From Lactifluus volemus (Eukaryota; Basidiomycota; Agaricomycetes; Russulales; Russulaceae), in assembly GCA_022376515.1 (NCBI GenBank), contig WTXI01000202.1, forward strand, positions 1-64,000: a DNA stretch of 64,000 nt, in the 5' to 3' direction. Both the position numbers and the translations under genes were made by a program. How positions within the stretch are numbered: the first letter of the stretch is position 1; every line of letters starts with the position of its first letter. Of the stretch, positions 10,944 through 21,563 are shown piece by piece. The notes beneath the pieces were generated by a model. That model saw nothing but the letters and a program-made list of their open reading frames with translations, was not told the origin of the DNA and searched no databases.

Positions 10944-13900
10944 GACTGTGCCGCTCGGTGCACCGAAACCAGGGGGGGATACATAAAAATTTCCTCCTTC
11001 AACTCTCCGTTGAGATAGGCTGACTTCACATCCATCTGATGCACCTCAAGATTCTTCTCAGCTGCCATTGCGAGGATAACGCGGAAAGAAGCAAACTTCG
11101 CGACGGGTGCGAACGTCTCATCGTAATCGACGCCTTCGGTTTGTGTAAAACCTTGAGCAACGATGCGCGCCTTGTACTTCTGGATGCTGCCATCCGGGCC
11201 ACGTTTGACGCGGAAAACCCATCGGCTGCCGACAATTTTGCGGTCGCGCGGGCGCGGGACGATCTCGAAGACGCCCATTTGCTCGAATGCGTGTCGTTCG
11301 TTCTCACAAGCTAAAATCCACTCGGCTGCGTCTGGTCGAGCCATGGCCTCATCGAAAGTGTGTGGGTCACTTCCGGGATCGGCATCGGCGACGGTGACGC
11401 GCACGGGGCGCTTGCGGTCGTATGAGCTAACGTCATAGCGGGCATCATCATCGCGAACGGGTGCGTGGATGGAACGCTTCGGACGTGTAGGCGGTTCGAG
11501 TGGAGGGGACACGCGCGCAGGCGCGGGTGCTACAGGAGCATGCACCCCGTCATCGATAACATCGTCGTCATCGTCGTTGATCACGACGCGTTCATGCTGA
11601 GCACCCCCTTCGTCGAAAATAACGTCGCGTGAGTTGTAGACCGTGTGGGAGGTACGATCGATGAGCTTGAAAGCTTTGTAGTTCGCTGCGAGCCCAAGGA
11701 AAACACATTGGTGTGAGTGAGATGCGAGTTTCGATCGGTGCTTCTCTGGGACATGCATATGGGCCTTGCAGCCAAAGATACGGAGGCGCGATACGTTGGG
11801 TTTATTGCCGCTCCAAGCTTCCTCAGGTGTAATACCGGGGAGCGAGCGCGTTGGCAAGTGGTTGTGTAGGACGGCAGCGTACTCGAGGGCATCGTACCAA
11901 AAGGAATCGGGGAGCGCGGCGTCGCTAAGCATGGCTCGCGCCTTGTCAAGTAGTGTGCGGTTCATGCGTTCCGCAACGCCATTGTGCTCGGACGTGTAGG
12001 CCGTGGTGACCTCTTGTCGAATCCCCTTCATTTCGAAGTAACGAGTCGGTACATTACCCGTGTATTCGCCACCGCCATCGGAACGCAACGCCTTCAGCTG
12101 TTTTCCCGTTTCGCGCTCAGCTCTCGCTACAAAAATCTCCAGGTGGCGGAGAAGATCAGATTTCAATCTCAAGCCTGCGACGGAGACCTTGCGAGTTTTA
12201 TCATCTGTGAATGTCGCGAAGTATTCGAAACCTTGACGCGATCGAGTCGGGAGTTTGCCGCAGATGTCGGAGAACACGCGGCCCAAGATTTTGGTCGCGC
12301 GCGTACCAGTCATCTTTGAAATGTCGGTGCGGGTCTGTTTTCCGACTAGGCATGGTTCGCAAATTGGGGTTGCGCTCGTGGTACCTTCTATGGTAATCCC
12401 CTCAACTATTCCCTTCTCGGCAATTCGAACGATAGTGTCGGCGCTGACATGTCCGAGTCGCCGATGCCAAGTGGCGAGGGTGGCTTTGGAGCCGGCGTCC
12501 TCGCTAAGGAAAACGGTTTCATGAGGTGCGGGAGGATTCTCATTCTCGTGCGGCAACACGTCGACGTTGGCAATTCGGACCCTTTCCGGGACGGTGGTTT
12601 TGATGTCCATAATGTAAAGATTCGAGGACATTCGGCCATGACAGGTGATGACACCTGACTTGTCCCGGAGGAGGCAAGAGTCGTTGCTGAAGAGCAAGCT
12701 GGCCCCGTGTTGCGTCAAATAAGATACCGAAAGCAAGTTTCCGTGCAGGTCGGGAACGAAAAGAACCTCCTGGAGGATTGCAGTCCTCCACTGGTCATTG
12801 GCGTACATGCGGACACGTATGCGTCCAACGCCTGTAGCCAAGATGGAGCGAGCGTCACCTAGCGTTACCTTGATAGGGACAGAGAGCGGGGAGAAATGCG
12901 TGAACCACGAGCGATTGCAGGACATCGTGCGAGACGCTCCCGAATCAAGGATCCAGGACTCGAGAAGGGAGGCAGAAGGGTGCGACGGACGGGCTTGGTA
13001 AAGGAAAACCTCCTCGTCGCGTGATGACGCTACTGCCACTTTCGCAGAGGCGGGCGCAGTAGTCGAGGTGGAAGGAGGGGTTGACGCCGTTGCCGGTGTC
13101 GCGGTCGTTGCCTTCGCTTCCTTTTCTTTCTGTGCCTTGAGTTTTCGGCACTCACTGACGTCGTGGCCGGTGTAGTTGCAGTGGGTGCAGCGTTTTTTCT
13201 GCTGCTCCTTGCGTTTGTTCCGGTCGCCCTTCCCCTTGTCCTTGTCGGAGTCCTTCTTTTCTGACTTTTTCTTGCCGTCTTTGCCCTTTTTGGCGGCCTT
13301 CGCGTAGAAAGCGGCCGCTCCGTCGCCGGACTCGCGGATGCGTGAGTCTTCGTCTGTAAGGATGCGCAATTTGATGTTCTCGGCCGTTTGGTCGAGAGGG
13401 CTTAAGTTGTTGAGGACGATCTTGAGCATTCTATGAGACGCGGGGAGGGCGTTTGTGATGGCGTGAGCGATTTGTTGGTCAGTAAAAGGGGACCCGGCTT
13501 CGGCAAGGCGGTGTGACGCGTCGATCATGGCGTTGATCTGAGGTTCGAGGGGTTCGGAATCGTTGAGAGGCGTGCTGAAGAGTCTGTTCATCAGCTGAGA
13601 GATTTTGTGCCCCCCTCGTCCTTCAAAACGCGCGGAAAGACATTCGAGACACTCCTTCGCTGTCTGGGCATGGAAGATAAGGTGGGCCGGTTCTCCGGTG
13701 AGCGACAAGGCGATGAGGGAGAAGGCCTGTTGGTCTTTTTCATCCCATGCGGCAGATTCGACAGGGTAGAGGAAGGAACTCGGTCGCGGGTCGTTAAGAA
13801 CAGTCAGAAGTTTATAGCTTCTGAGGACGACGCGCATGTGGAAGCGCCATACAGAGAAATTGCTGCCGTCTTGCTCGAGCGGAGGGATGTCGTACCGTTG

Positions 13901-14272
13901 CGAAATGACCGTTGGAGCGGCCATTGCAGGTGGTGGACGAGCCTGTGGGATCGGAGCCTGCTGAGGTGCCGGCGGAATCGCGGCCTGCTGACGTGCGAAC
14001 GGTATTCCCGCAAATGGGTGCATTGGCGGAATTCGTGGGTTCGGTTCCGGATAATGCAATGGTCGGATCACATCAGGAGGGGATTGCGAACGAGCTGGCG
14101 TGTTCGCAGCCGAGGTCAGAGGGGATCTCACGTGTGCGGAGCTGGCAGCGGAGCCGTGGAAAGAACCGTGGACGGAGCCAGCAGGGCCGGCGACAGCGTT
14201 GTCGTCGTCTGCGTTTTGGTCGACGTCCGGGGGTTGTTGTGCCGCGGCATGTTGTGCGGCGGCTTGGCTCAT
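10931..14272 (-). CDS. Copia gag-pol polyprotein: Gag, protease, integrase, start of reverse transcriptase
   Basis: This 1113-residue frame opens with a Gln/Ala/Pro-rich leader and a copia-type Gag. A CCHC zinc knuckle (CTHCNYTGHDVSECRK, about residues 360-375) is followed by the aspartic protease (WILDSGASRTMS, about 440), the GAG-pre-integrase motif (WHRRLGHVSADT, about 600), the integrase core (from about 665), and the reverse transcriptase start (YKARIVAQGFTQTEGVDYDE). The frame ends early at EEIFMYPP, where a run of seven Cs is one short of the eight needed to continue into the downstream frame. The two frames would otherwise give one polyprotein of about 1480 residues, normal for copia. 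The protein packages and copies element RNA and integrates the cDNA. Confidence 0.9.
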   Translation of the reverse strand: MSQAAAQHAAAQQPPDVDQNADDDNAVAGPAGSVHGSFHGSAASSAHVRSPLTSAANTPARSQSPPDVIRPLHYPEPNPRIPPMHPFAGIPFARQQAAIPPAPQQAPIPQARPPPAMAAPTVISQRYDIPPLEQDGSNFSVWRFHMRVVLRSYKLLTVLNDPRPSSFLYPVESAAWDEKDQQAFSLIALSLTGEPAHLIFHAQTAKECLECLSARFEGRGGHKISQLMNRLFSTPLNDSEPLEPQINAMIDASHRLAEAGSPFTDQQIAHAITNALPASHRMLKIVLNNLSPLDQTAENIKLRILTDEDSRIRESGDGAAAFYAKAAKKGKDGKKKSEKKDSDKDKGKGDRNKRKEQQKKRCTHCNYTGHDVSECRKLKAQKEKEAKATTATPATASTPPSTSTTAPASAKVAVASSRDEEVFLYQARPSHPSASLLESWILDSGASRTMSCNRSWFTHFSPLSVPIKVTLGDARSILATGVGRIRVRMYANDQWRTAILQEVLFVPDLHGNLLSVSYLTQHGASLLFSNDSCLLRDKSGVITCHGRMSSNLYIMDIKTTVPERVRIANVDVLPHENENPPAPHETVFLSEDAGSKATLATWHRRLGHVSADTIVRIAEKGIVEGITIEGTTSATPICEPCLVGKQTRTDISKMTGTRATKILGRVFSDICGKLPTRSRQGFEYFATFTDDKTRKVSVAGLRLKSDLLRHLEIFVARAERETGKQLKALRSDGGGEYTGNVPTRYFEMKGIRQEVTTAYTSEHNGVAERMNRTLLDKARAMLSDAALPDSFWYDALEYAAVLHNHLPTRSLPGITPEEAWSGNKPNVSRLRIFGCKAHMHVPEKHRSKLASHSHQCVFLGLAANYKAFKLIDRTSHTVYNSRDVIFDEGGAQHERVVINDDDDDVIDDGVHAPVAPAPARVSPPLEPPTRPKRSIHAPVRDDDARYDVSSYDRKRPVRVTVADADPGSDPHTFDEAMARPDAAEWILACENERHAFEQMGVFEIVPRPRDRKIVGSRWVFRVKRGPDGSIQKYKARIVAQGFTQTEGVDYDETFAPVAKFASFRVILAMAAEKNLEVHQMDVKSAYLNGELKEEIFMYPPLVSVHRAAQSCDC

Positions 14273-14334
14273 GCTTCGAGTGATGGGCGACAGTGTGACC
14301 GAGAAGCTCAGGTGGAGACTCGGGTCTCAGAATC

Positions 14335-14732
14335 TGTTGTAATATAAACTCAGCGAAAAAGAAAAGAAAAACGCTATTATTTCTTTGTATCTAACCTGTT
14401 GTAATATAAACTACGTTGTAGGTTAGGTGACGGTGCTATGATGAAGCGAGGAAGATAATACTACTCACCTCAGCGAAAAAGAAAAGAAAAACGCTGAGGG
14501 AAGGGAGAAAACGCACAATGCGCATTTATGTACTGATGGCCTGATGGGTACCATGTGAAACAAGCTGTGGAGCGGAAGGTACTCGAAGGGCACGAAAATG
14601 GGCAGGGTAAGCCCGAGTAAGGTAGCAAGAGTGCAAAATAGTCTAAACTACGAAGGCGAAGGATCATCAACAGTGGTGGTCCGTGCGCGGCCACTTTAGG
14701 GCTGGTCAATAAACGAAGATGAAATCACAACA
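14335..14732 (-). repeat. Copia 5' LTR
   Basis: This 398-bp repeat matches 9420-9817. It is followed on the + side by the GTTAT target duplication and the resumed gypsy LTR. Confidence 0.93.
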
Positions 14733-14737
14733 GTTAT

Positions 14738-15086
14738 AGCACTTAGAGAGCTTCAAGAGGGGAGAGGATCACAAGGGGATTTGTGAGGAGGTTCAAGAGG
14801 CTAGTATTGGAGAGAAGTCCAAGCTGGAGAGCAAGGACACAAGTCAAGAGATCTTTATATACTGTACAAGGCAAAGGGCGAGTGACATCAGTAATGATGT
14901 CATGAGCCTGGGTCTAACTACGACGTCATCGAAGTTCTAGGCAAATGATGTCATGAGAGTCACTGTGAGTCAAGAACACACCGTTCTGTGTCGTACAAGG
15001 TGAGGCTCTGTCCATAAGCGAGAATATGGACGGAAATGAAAAACATGAGGCAGTAGGGAGGTAGAGGTCCAGACAAATCCATAACA
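14738..15086 (-). repeat. Gypsy 3' LTR, second part (after copia insertion)
   Basis: This continues the interrupted LTR for 349 bases and ends in TAACA. It matches the remaining 349 bases of the LTR at 22241-22685, so the two parts sum to the same 445 bp. A purine-rich stretch on the minus strand (gacgggaggtaa) abuts it at 15087-15098 and fits a polypurine tract. Confidence 0.88.
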
Positions 15087-15669
15087 TTACCTCCCGTCTT
15101 AGGTGGTTGTCCCACTAACCACTCAGCACTCCCAGAAGGAGGGGTCCAAGTTATGGACGTTGTCGTCGTAGTCATCGCTATACCAGTTCTGCTCAGCGTC
15201 GTAGTCGGCCTTTGCATCCTTTGCCCAAGCGGCGGGGCAGCGGTGACTCTTGTAGTTCTCGTGGTTCGTCCCTACGAGGCACTCTCCACCCTTTGTTACG
15301 GAATGCAGGACAAGTTGGACCTTATGCTTCCTAAACACGCTTACTCATTCTGATGACGTCCCTTCCACACTTCTCTTATTGTGCTGACTGATCCTATTGT
15401 TCTGACTCTCTATTGTTCGTCCCGTTCTGCCCAGTGTTATTGTCCCAAGTCTCCATTGTTCGCGTTCCCTATTGTTCTTGACCTCATGCTTATTGTCCAC
15501 CCTAGTTTGGTAGAACAATTAGCATAGATTGTATACATAGGCCTCAGCTGGTAGCTTGTACCCCAGCTTCGGCTTTAACCTGAATCGACTTGTTTCCCTC
15601 TCCTGAAAGACAGAACTCTCCTCTCCTCCCTCTCCCTTTTCTCTTACCCTCCTACACGCCCTAATAAGG
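15087..15669 (-). other. Gypsy 3' region between pol and LTR
   Basis: This is internal gypsy sequence downstream of the pol stop. It holds a 71-residue minus-strand frame (15123-15338) that is rich in Asp, Tyr and Trp and has no recognised domain. It could be an accessory product or an untranslated tail. Nothing else is supported. Confidence 0.4.
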
Positions 15670-18600
15670 CTACTGAAGCTTGGTGGTTGTGCTACAACAC
15701 CACAGGGCTCTGCGCGTCGTTGCCTTGAGCAACCCTGAGCCTAGGTCTTCGGAGAGACCAGAACTACTCGAACCCTTGTTGGGACCCGGCCCTAGTCGAG
15801 CCGTAACACCCTTGCGAGGGCATTTGATGTGGGGGGTCCAGCAGCGCGTGGTGACGTGCCCGAGCTTGTGGCAGATGCCACAACGCGTATTAGGCGGCTG
15901 CCACTCCTTGGCCTTCTTCTTCCCCTTCATGTCGCGTGCGCTGGTATACGGTTTCTTTGTGGTGCGGCGGGGGTGTTCTTCTTCGCTGCTTCTGGCTCCG
16001 CCGCGCATGCGTGTCCCTCCTACTTCGTTGGGAAGGGGACGAGGAGGCAGCGGTGGGGTGCCAGGGACGACGATGGGCGGCGGGGAGTTGAAGTGACAGG
16101 GTGGTGGTCCTCGTATGTCTGCTCTGTCACTAAGGATAAAGGGGAGGAGTCTGGTGGTCGTCCCAGTAGTCCCAAGGTGCCGGATACTGTCCTTGTGCTT
16201 CTTGCGGAGGGTGCTGAGGTTCTGTCCCAGTTTCCTCCCTTCCTGCTTCAATCGCTCCTTCTCTTCCACTGTCCATCGGTAGCGCTGCACCTCTGCTGTC
16301 AATCCCGGGTCTCCTAGTTGCCTGAGTGCCTCGTTGACGGTGCGGCGGAAGACATGGGTAGGGTGGAACAGGACGAGGTCGTCACGACCCGTCTGCTTGT
16401 CTGGATGGCTGCGGGCATTAAGGGGGGCTTCGAATGGTCCTTCTCCCGTCCTGGTGTACCCGGTGATGTAGGAGTTGTCCCTCATAGCGAACTTGACAAA
16501 CTCCATCTCTATGAATCCTCCCGACTCCTCGTCTTTTATCGTGAAGGAGTAGTCATGGGGGTCATCTTCTTTGTAGTGGTGGAACCCTGCAGGGGTGGGG
16601 ATGGTTCTCTCTGGTATGGGGGTCATGACTCTGGCGTGAGGAGGGGTAGGGAGACATGGTATTTCTTGGATGTTGTCGTCGTCATCCACCGCAGTCTCAG
16701 AGGGTGTGGCTGGTACGTAGTGAGGAGAAGAGGGGGCCTCGGATATCGGGGAGGCGTCTCTACCCATCAAGAGGTCCTGAATGACCTGGACGTCGACCTG
16801 GGCAATTGCTGCGAGGAAGTCCCTATCCTCGGGGCTATAGACCGCTACTGGGCGGCGAGGAGTAGTGGGAGAAGTGGGCGAAGCGTTATTGGGGGAGGGA
16901 GGCATCAGAGGAGAGATTTGGATGGATCGGATGATGACTCGTTTCCTTCCTTTGGGCTTTGCTTTTATGTCTTCTGCGAGTGCCTTCTTTGGATGCTTCT
17001 GGACGAATTCTTTGAGACAATCGGGGGCGCGGATGTTCCCTTCTGGTTCCCAGGTGTCATGTGCCTCGCTGTAGCCTTTCCATCGAACTCTATATTGGCG
17101 CTTCCTATTGTTCTTACCTCCCCTCCACCGCATGTCGAGGATTTGATCCACCTCGTACTCCATTTCACCTTCGATCAGGTCAGGTGGAGGTTCTTCAAAG
17201 TTCTCACCGTGCTCCTCCGTCTCCTTATATGGCGATAGGAGGGAGGCATGGAAGACGTTGTGTATCTTCCATGAGGCAGGGAGTCGCAGTTTGAAAACCA
17301 CTGGGGACACGACCTTGGTTACAAGGAAGGGTCCATGCCGCTTGTTGCTTAGTTTGGCAGTAGGGTGTGTCGTCTTTAGATTAGTCCCTTCTAGCCAGAC
17401 CTTCTCGCCTTCATGGAAAGGCCTGTAGTTACGTTGTCTCTTCTTCCTCTGGGCGTAACGTTGCAACATGTTTTGAGCAGCTCTGATCGATCGTTGAGCC
17501 TGTTCTCTCACACGTTCTAGGGTGCGTTGTCTATCTTCCAGAAGGGGGACGTTGGTTGTAATCGGTTGGTCCGGTAGAGAAGGGGTGTGTCCCATGAGGA
17601 GTTCAAATGGTGTCTTGTTTGTGGTGGCGTTGGGCCATGATCTTTGTACATATTGCGCCATAGGTAGCCAGGTTGCCCAGTCGTCTTGTTCGTAATTCCC
17701 ATAGATCCTTAAGTACTGCTCCAGCCATTGATTGGTGCGTTCCGATTGTCCGTCTGTCTGGGGGTGGTAAGCTGTACTGAGGTTCTGAGCTGACCCTAGT
17801 ATTCAACAGAGTTCTCGTGCAAAGTTAGCGGTGAAGCGGGGATCTCGGTCCAAGATAATCTTTCTAGGGGCTCCATAGTGGGGGAACACATGTTCGGCAT
17901 ACAGTGAGGCCACCCCTGGTGCGTCTATGGTTTTGTTACAGGGGAGAAAAACAGCTGCCTTGGTGCAGTCGTGGTCGGTGATCGTGAGGATGGAGTTGTA
18001 TCCCTTTGACAGGGGTAGGTCGGTTATCAGGTCTAAAGCTATGGTTTCGAAGGGGGCGGCGTTCCGCTCTGTGGTGATGGGGAAGACAGGGATCTTAGGT
18101 TTGGTAGTACGACTCTTTGTTGCTTGGCAGACAGCGCATCCTTGTACATAGTTTTTGATAAACTGCTTGACGTCGGGCCACCAGTAGTCATGTGTGACAA
18201 GTAGGTAGGTGTAAAAAATTCCGGGGTGTCCTGCTGTCTGGTGATCGTGGTAGTGAGTGACTATCTCCCGTCTCAGGGGGTTGTCTACCACGACAACCGG
18301 TTTGTGATCATGGAACCAGATGTCGTCTCGTTTGTGCATATGAGGGTGGAGTTCCGACCAATTGAGGAGTTCCGCGGGGGTACGGGTTTGCACTTCAAAG
18401 ACACATTCTTCGAGGGAGGAGAGGCTGATGGCACAGATGAAGACCGAGTCAGGGAGAACCGTGACATCCTGGTTGTCTTCTTTTCCTTGGTCATAATCTG
18501 GGCGGCGTGAGAGGTGGTCTGCTTTGTTGTACTTCCCAGGCTTGTGAATCAGTTTGTAGTTATATTCCGCAAGTCGTGGGATGTAGCGGGCGACTCTCCT

Positions 18601-20490
18601 GTTGATTTTTTGTGGGTTACGCCAGTGCTGTAGGTTGGCATGATCTGTGAAGACCAGAACCTCGTGTCGCGCTCCCAAGAGGAGGTGTCGCCAGTTCTCT
18701 AGTCCTTTGACTACCGCCATTAATTCTTGATCAAAGATGTCGTAGCCTCTTTCAGCTTCATTCAGGGTTTCGGAGTGATAGGCTACTGGCCTCTGCTTCC
18801 CGTTGTTGTCGCGTTGATAGAGGATGGCTCCTATCGCGTACTGGGAGGCGTCGACTTCCAGTTCGAACTGTTTGGCCTCGTCTGGTCGGAAGAGCACAGG
18901 GTCGCTAGTGACTATGTCAATTAGTTTGTTCAGAGCATCTGTGCACTCTTGCGTCCACTTGAATGCTTGCCCTTTTTTGAGGAGGCTCGTGAGTGGTTTG
19001 GCGATGTGAGCGAATCCTCTGATGAACGGTCTTTGGTATCCCAGGACTCCTAGGGTGCTCCGTACTTGGGTCACGGTGGACAGTTGTCGCGGCCACGTCG
19101 CTAGGCCACTATGTTTGGTTGGGTCTATGCGGATGGTCCCATCTTTCACGTAGATGCCCAGGTATTCCACTGCATCCTTCTCAAACTCACACTTGGGGAG
19201 TTTGAGGAATAGGCTGTGATCGCGGAATACTTGTAGGACCTTCCTCATTATTAAACGATGGCGGGCTGGGTCTTTATGCATGGCTATCAGGAAGTCGTCC
19301 ATGTATCCATGGCATTCTCCAGGGAACTCATCATAGATGGGCTTGAAGACCCTGTCTGCCATTCGTTGGAAGGTGGCTGGAGAGTTGTTCAGTCCAAATA
19401 GCATGACATTGGGGTGGTACAGCCCAAAGGGGGTCTTGAAGGCCGCTTTCCAGCGATCTTCTTCTTTGATGCATATGTTATGGTACCCCGATCGGATGTC
19501 AAATTTGGTGAACAGCTCCTTGCCGCTGAGTTCTTCCATGATCTGTTCTATTCTTGGCATGGGGTAGACGTCCCTGACCGTCCACTTGTTGACTTCGCGA
19601 TAGTCCTGGATGGGGCGGAGACTGCCATCCTTTTTTTTAATGAAGAACCAGGGTGTCGACCAGGGGGAGTTGGATTTCTCGATGTAGTTTTTTTGTTCGT
19701 GTTCATCAATCCACTCCTTTGTGGCTTGCTTCTCCACCATAGTCAGAGGGTACACTTTGCAGTTGATGACGTCTGGTGCGTCAGGCTTCAATTTGATTGC
19801 GTGGTCCTCTGGTCTGGATGGGGGAAATCTCTTCGCTCCTTCTTCGGAGAAGACGTCGGTGAAGTCTCGGTATTGTGGGGGGATTTCCACCTTCTCTTTG
19901 TCTTTATTTGCTTTCTCCGCCCACTGCTGCGCCATGTTGACTTTGCTGACTAGGATGACTTCGTCTCCTTTCCAGGCAGGATCCATGCGTGCCCATCGTA
20001 CAATTATTTGTTCTTGTCTTTTCTTCACTCGTTCGTACCACTTGGCTTCTAGGTGTACCGGGGGTCCCTTCAGTTGATTGGTCTTCCAGTCGAACTCCGG
20101 TTGGAATGTTTTTAGCCAGGGGTACCCTAGAATAATTCGGTCCGAGCCTAGGTTCGAGACGTAGAAGTTCTGCACTTCTTCTTTGTCTCCCTGTCTGATT
20201 CTGAGTTCGCAGTAATGGGTGAGGGCTCCTGCAGTATTAGTAGAGCCGTCGGCATTGGTGATGGTTCAGGGGAGGGGGAGTTTTTGGAGGGCGACGTTCA
20301 AGAAGGAGGCGGTGGAGGTGTCCATGAGGTTTTCCGTGGCTCCGCTGTCCACAAGGGTTTTTACTTTGGCCATTCGCTGCATGGATCGGTAGGGCACATT
20401 CAAAATCATAGAATTCCGAGTCCTAGTACCGATCCGATACAGTTCTATAGCTCTTTCCCAGGCTGGTGGGTTAGAGCCGCCTAAAAACCC
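15670..20490 (-). pseudogene. Gypsy pol: protease, reverse transcriptase, RNase H, integrase, chromodomain, C-terminal zinc knuckle
   Basis: Pol is entered from gag by a -1 shift at 20484-20490. Protease shows LVDSGATENLMD (about 20349) and ILGYPWLK. Reverse transcriptase shows FDIRSGYHN and the catalytic YMDD (about 19300). RNase H follows, then the integrase HHCC region (HYHDHQTAGH...CAVCQATK), a DDE core (ITDHD, ILDRDPRF, QTDGQSERTNQ) and a chromodomain (RQYRVRWKGYSEAHDTWEPE). About 400 further residues end with a CCHC knuckle (CGICHKLGHVTTRCW). Two in-frame TGA codons break it: 20266-20268 after LPLP, and 17803-17805 after FARELC. At the second site related elements have Arg (CRILG), so CGA to TGA is the likely change. 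Otherwise the frame is open, so decay is recent. Confidence 0.9.
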
Positions 20491-21563
20491 TCATCTTTCA
20501 GCATGCTATCCATGAGTTCTTCACGCTGCTCCTTGGTCATTCCTCTGACTTTCCCTAGAAAGCTTTTCTTGTCATCGTCTTCTTCCTCTGGTTCTTCGCC
20601 TGGCTCCATGGTGGTGGCTTCTTTTGTCACTATGCATTTGGGCGTGGCTTTCCAAGTGTTCGTCTTTCCCTTCTTCTTGGGGCAGGCTCTGGCCATGTGT
20701 CCAGTTTCTTTGCAGAAGAAACAAGCTCCTTTCTTCATGAGGTTGTCTTTCTCTGCGTCTGTCATTGCGTTGACTTGGACATTGTCCACGTCCATGGCGT
20801 CGGAACGTCGGTCCTTCTGTCTGTTTTTGGCACGTTCTTGCCAGGTGCGTCTGCCGTCTTTGCTTTCTTTGTACTTTTTGACACGTTCCTGGAACCCGTG
20901 TGCGCCCCATTCTGCCCATTTGGCTTGCTCGGCTCTTGCCGCATCTGCCCACTGCTGGAAGGTGCGCGGAGCTGGATTGATGTGGTAGAGGGCATTGTGT
21001 AATGCCTGCTGGAGCCCTTGTCAGAACATGATGATGGTCCCTTTGTCCTGAAGGCTTCTATTTGCCTTCCGGGCGAGTTCTGTGAAGTCGCTGATGTAGG
21101 TGTCTAGTTCTCCTCCCTTCATTTGAAGGTTGGAGAGGTTCATTTCTGCGTTCTGTTCTGCCACCGTGTCCTGAAACGCGCTCCTGAATTCATCCGCGAA
21201 AGTGTCCCACAGCCATTGGTTGTCATAACCGACTGGGTTCACGTTTCGCGTCGTGACATTGTGGAGCCATTGGACCTGGGTCCTATTCCAGTTGGCGACT
21301 TTGGGTCCTTTGATGTAAGACAGACAGTTGGCGACTCTTTGGTAGGGGAGGGTGAAGGCGTAGTTGAAGGTGTTGTTAAGGCAAAAGAGGTTCCATTCGT
21401 CCATAAAGTCATCCGCCTTCTGCCTATCTCCATCAAAAATGGTGGGTGGCCATCCCGTGGGCGCTCCCATGAGGTATCCTGGCCCTGGCATTGGTCCCTG
21501 TGGCAGTGTGGGTGGACAGGGGGGTTGTTGGTTCTGGTTTCCCTGTGCTCCCATCGTCTTCAC
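20481..21563 (-). pseudogene. Gypsy gag: capsid domain and zinc knuckle, one internal TGA
   Basis: The first 180 residues are a retrotransposon capsid domain (FDGDRQKADDFMDEWNLF, FADEFRSAFQD, YISDFTELARKA). A TGA at 21021-21023 interrupts after GTIIMF. The same frame continues (QGLQQALHNALYHINPAPRT) to a zinc knuckle (CFFCKETGHMARACPKKK) and an acidic tail ending KDEGF. The true stop is TAG at 20481-20483, directly after the heptamer G GGT TTT. The internal TGA probably replaces CGA (Arg), as at the two pol stops. The first ATG used here (KTMGAQGN) overlaps another frame at 21433-21888, so the natural N-terminus is uncertain. Gag forms the particle shell. Confidence 0.85.
20484..20490 (-). 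promoter_or_regulatory. -1 programmed ribosomal frameshift heptamer G GGT TTT at gag/pol junction
   Basis: Read on the minus strand in the gag frame the text is GAG GGT TTT TAG. The heptamer GGGTTTT fits the X XXY YYZ slippery consensus and immediately precedes the gag stop. Slipping back one base gives GGG TTT TTA GGC, and the -1 frame stays open (GFLGGSNPPAWERAIELYR) into the protease. A sequence of the same class (GGGUUUA) is used by yeast L-A virus. A downstream stimulatory structure was not evaluated. Confidence 0.75.

Larger units (their letters stand above)
9420..14732 (-). mobile_element. Ty1/copia LTR retrotransposon, 5.3 kb, recent insertion
   Basis: The element sits inside the gypsy LTR with a perfect GTTAT duplication (9415-9419 and 14733-14737). 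Both LTRs are 398 bp, begin TGTTG, end CAACA and look identical base for base by eye, which implies a very young insertion. The coding order protease, integrase, reverse transcriptase, RNase H is that of copia. A purine-rich tract (ctgagggggtg on -) precedes the 3' LTR at 9818-9828. The only visible coding defect is one frameshift in a C run. Confidence 0.95.

Noticed and set aside
10931..10990. Programmed frameshift within copia reverse transcriptase
   Set aside because: The break is inside a catalytic domain at a plain C run, where recoding would make little sense; a one-base loss or sequence error explains it better.
13607..14347. 246-residue + strand frame
   Set aside because: It lies antisense to copia gag, has biased Arg/Ser/Gly composition and no domain; it is a shadow of the real gene.
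16318..17238. 306-residue + strand frame
   Set aside because: It is antisense to the gypsy integrase/chromodomain region and has no recognisable domain.
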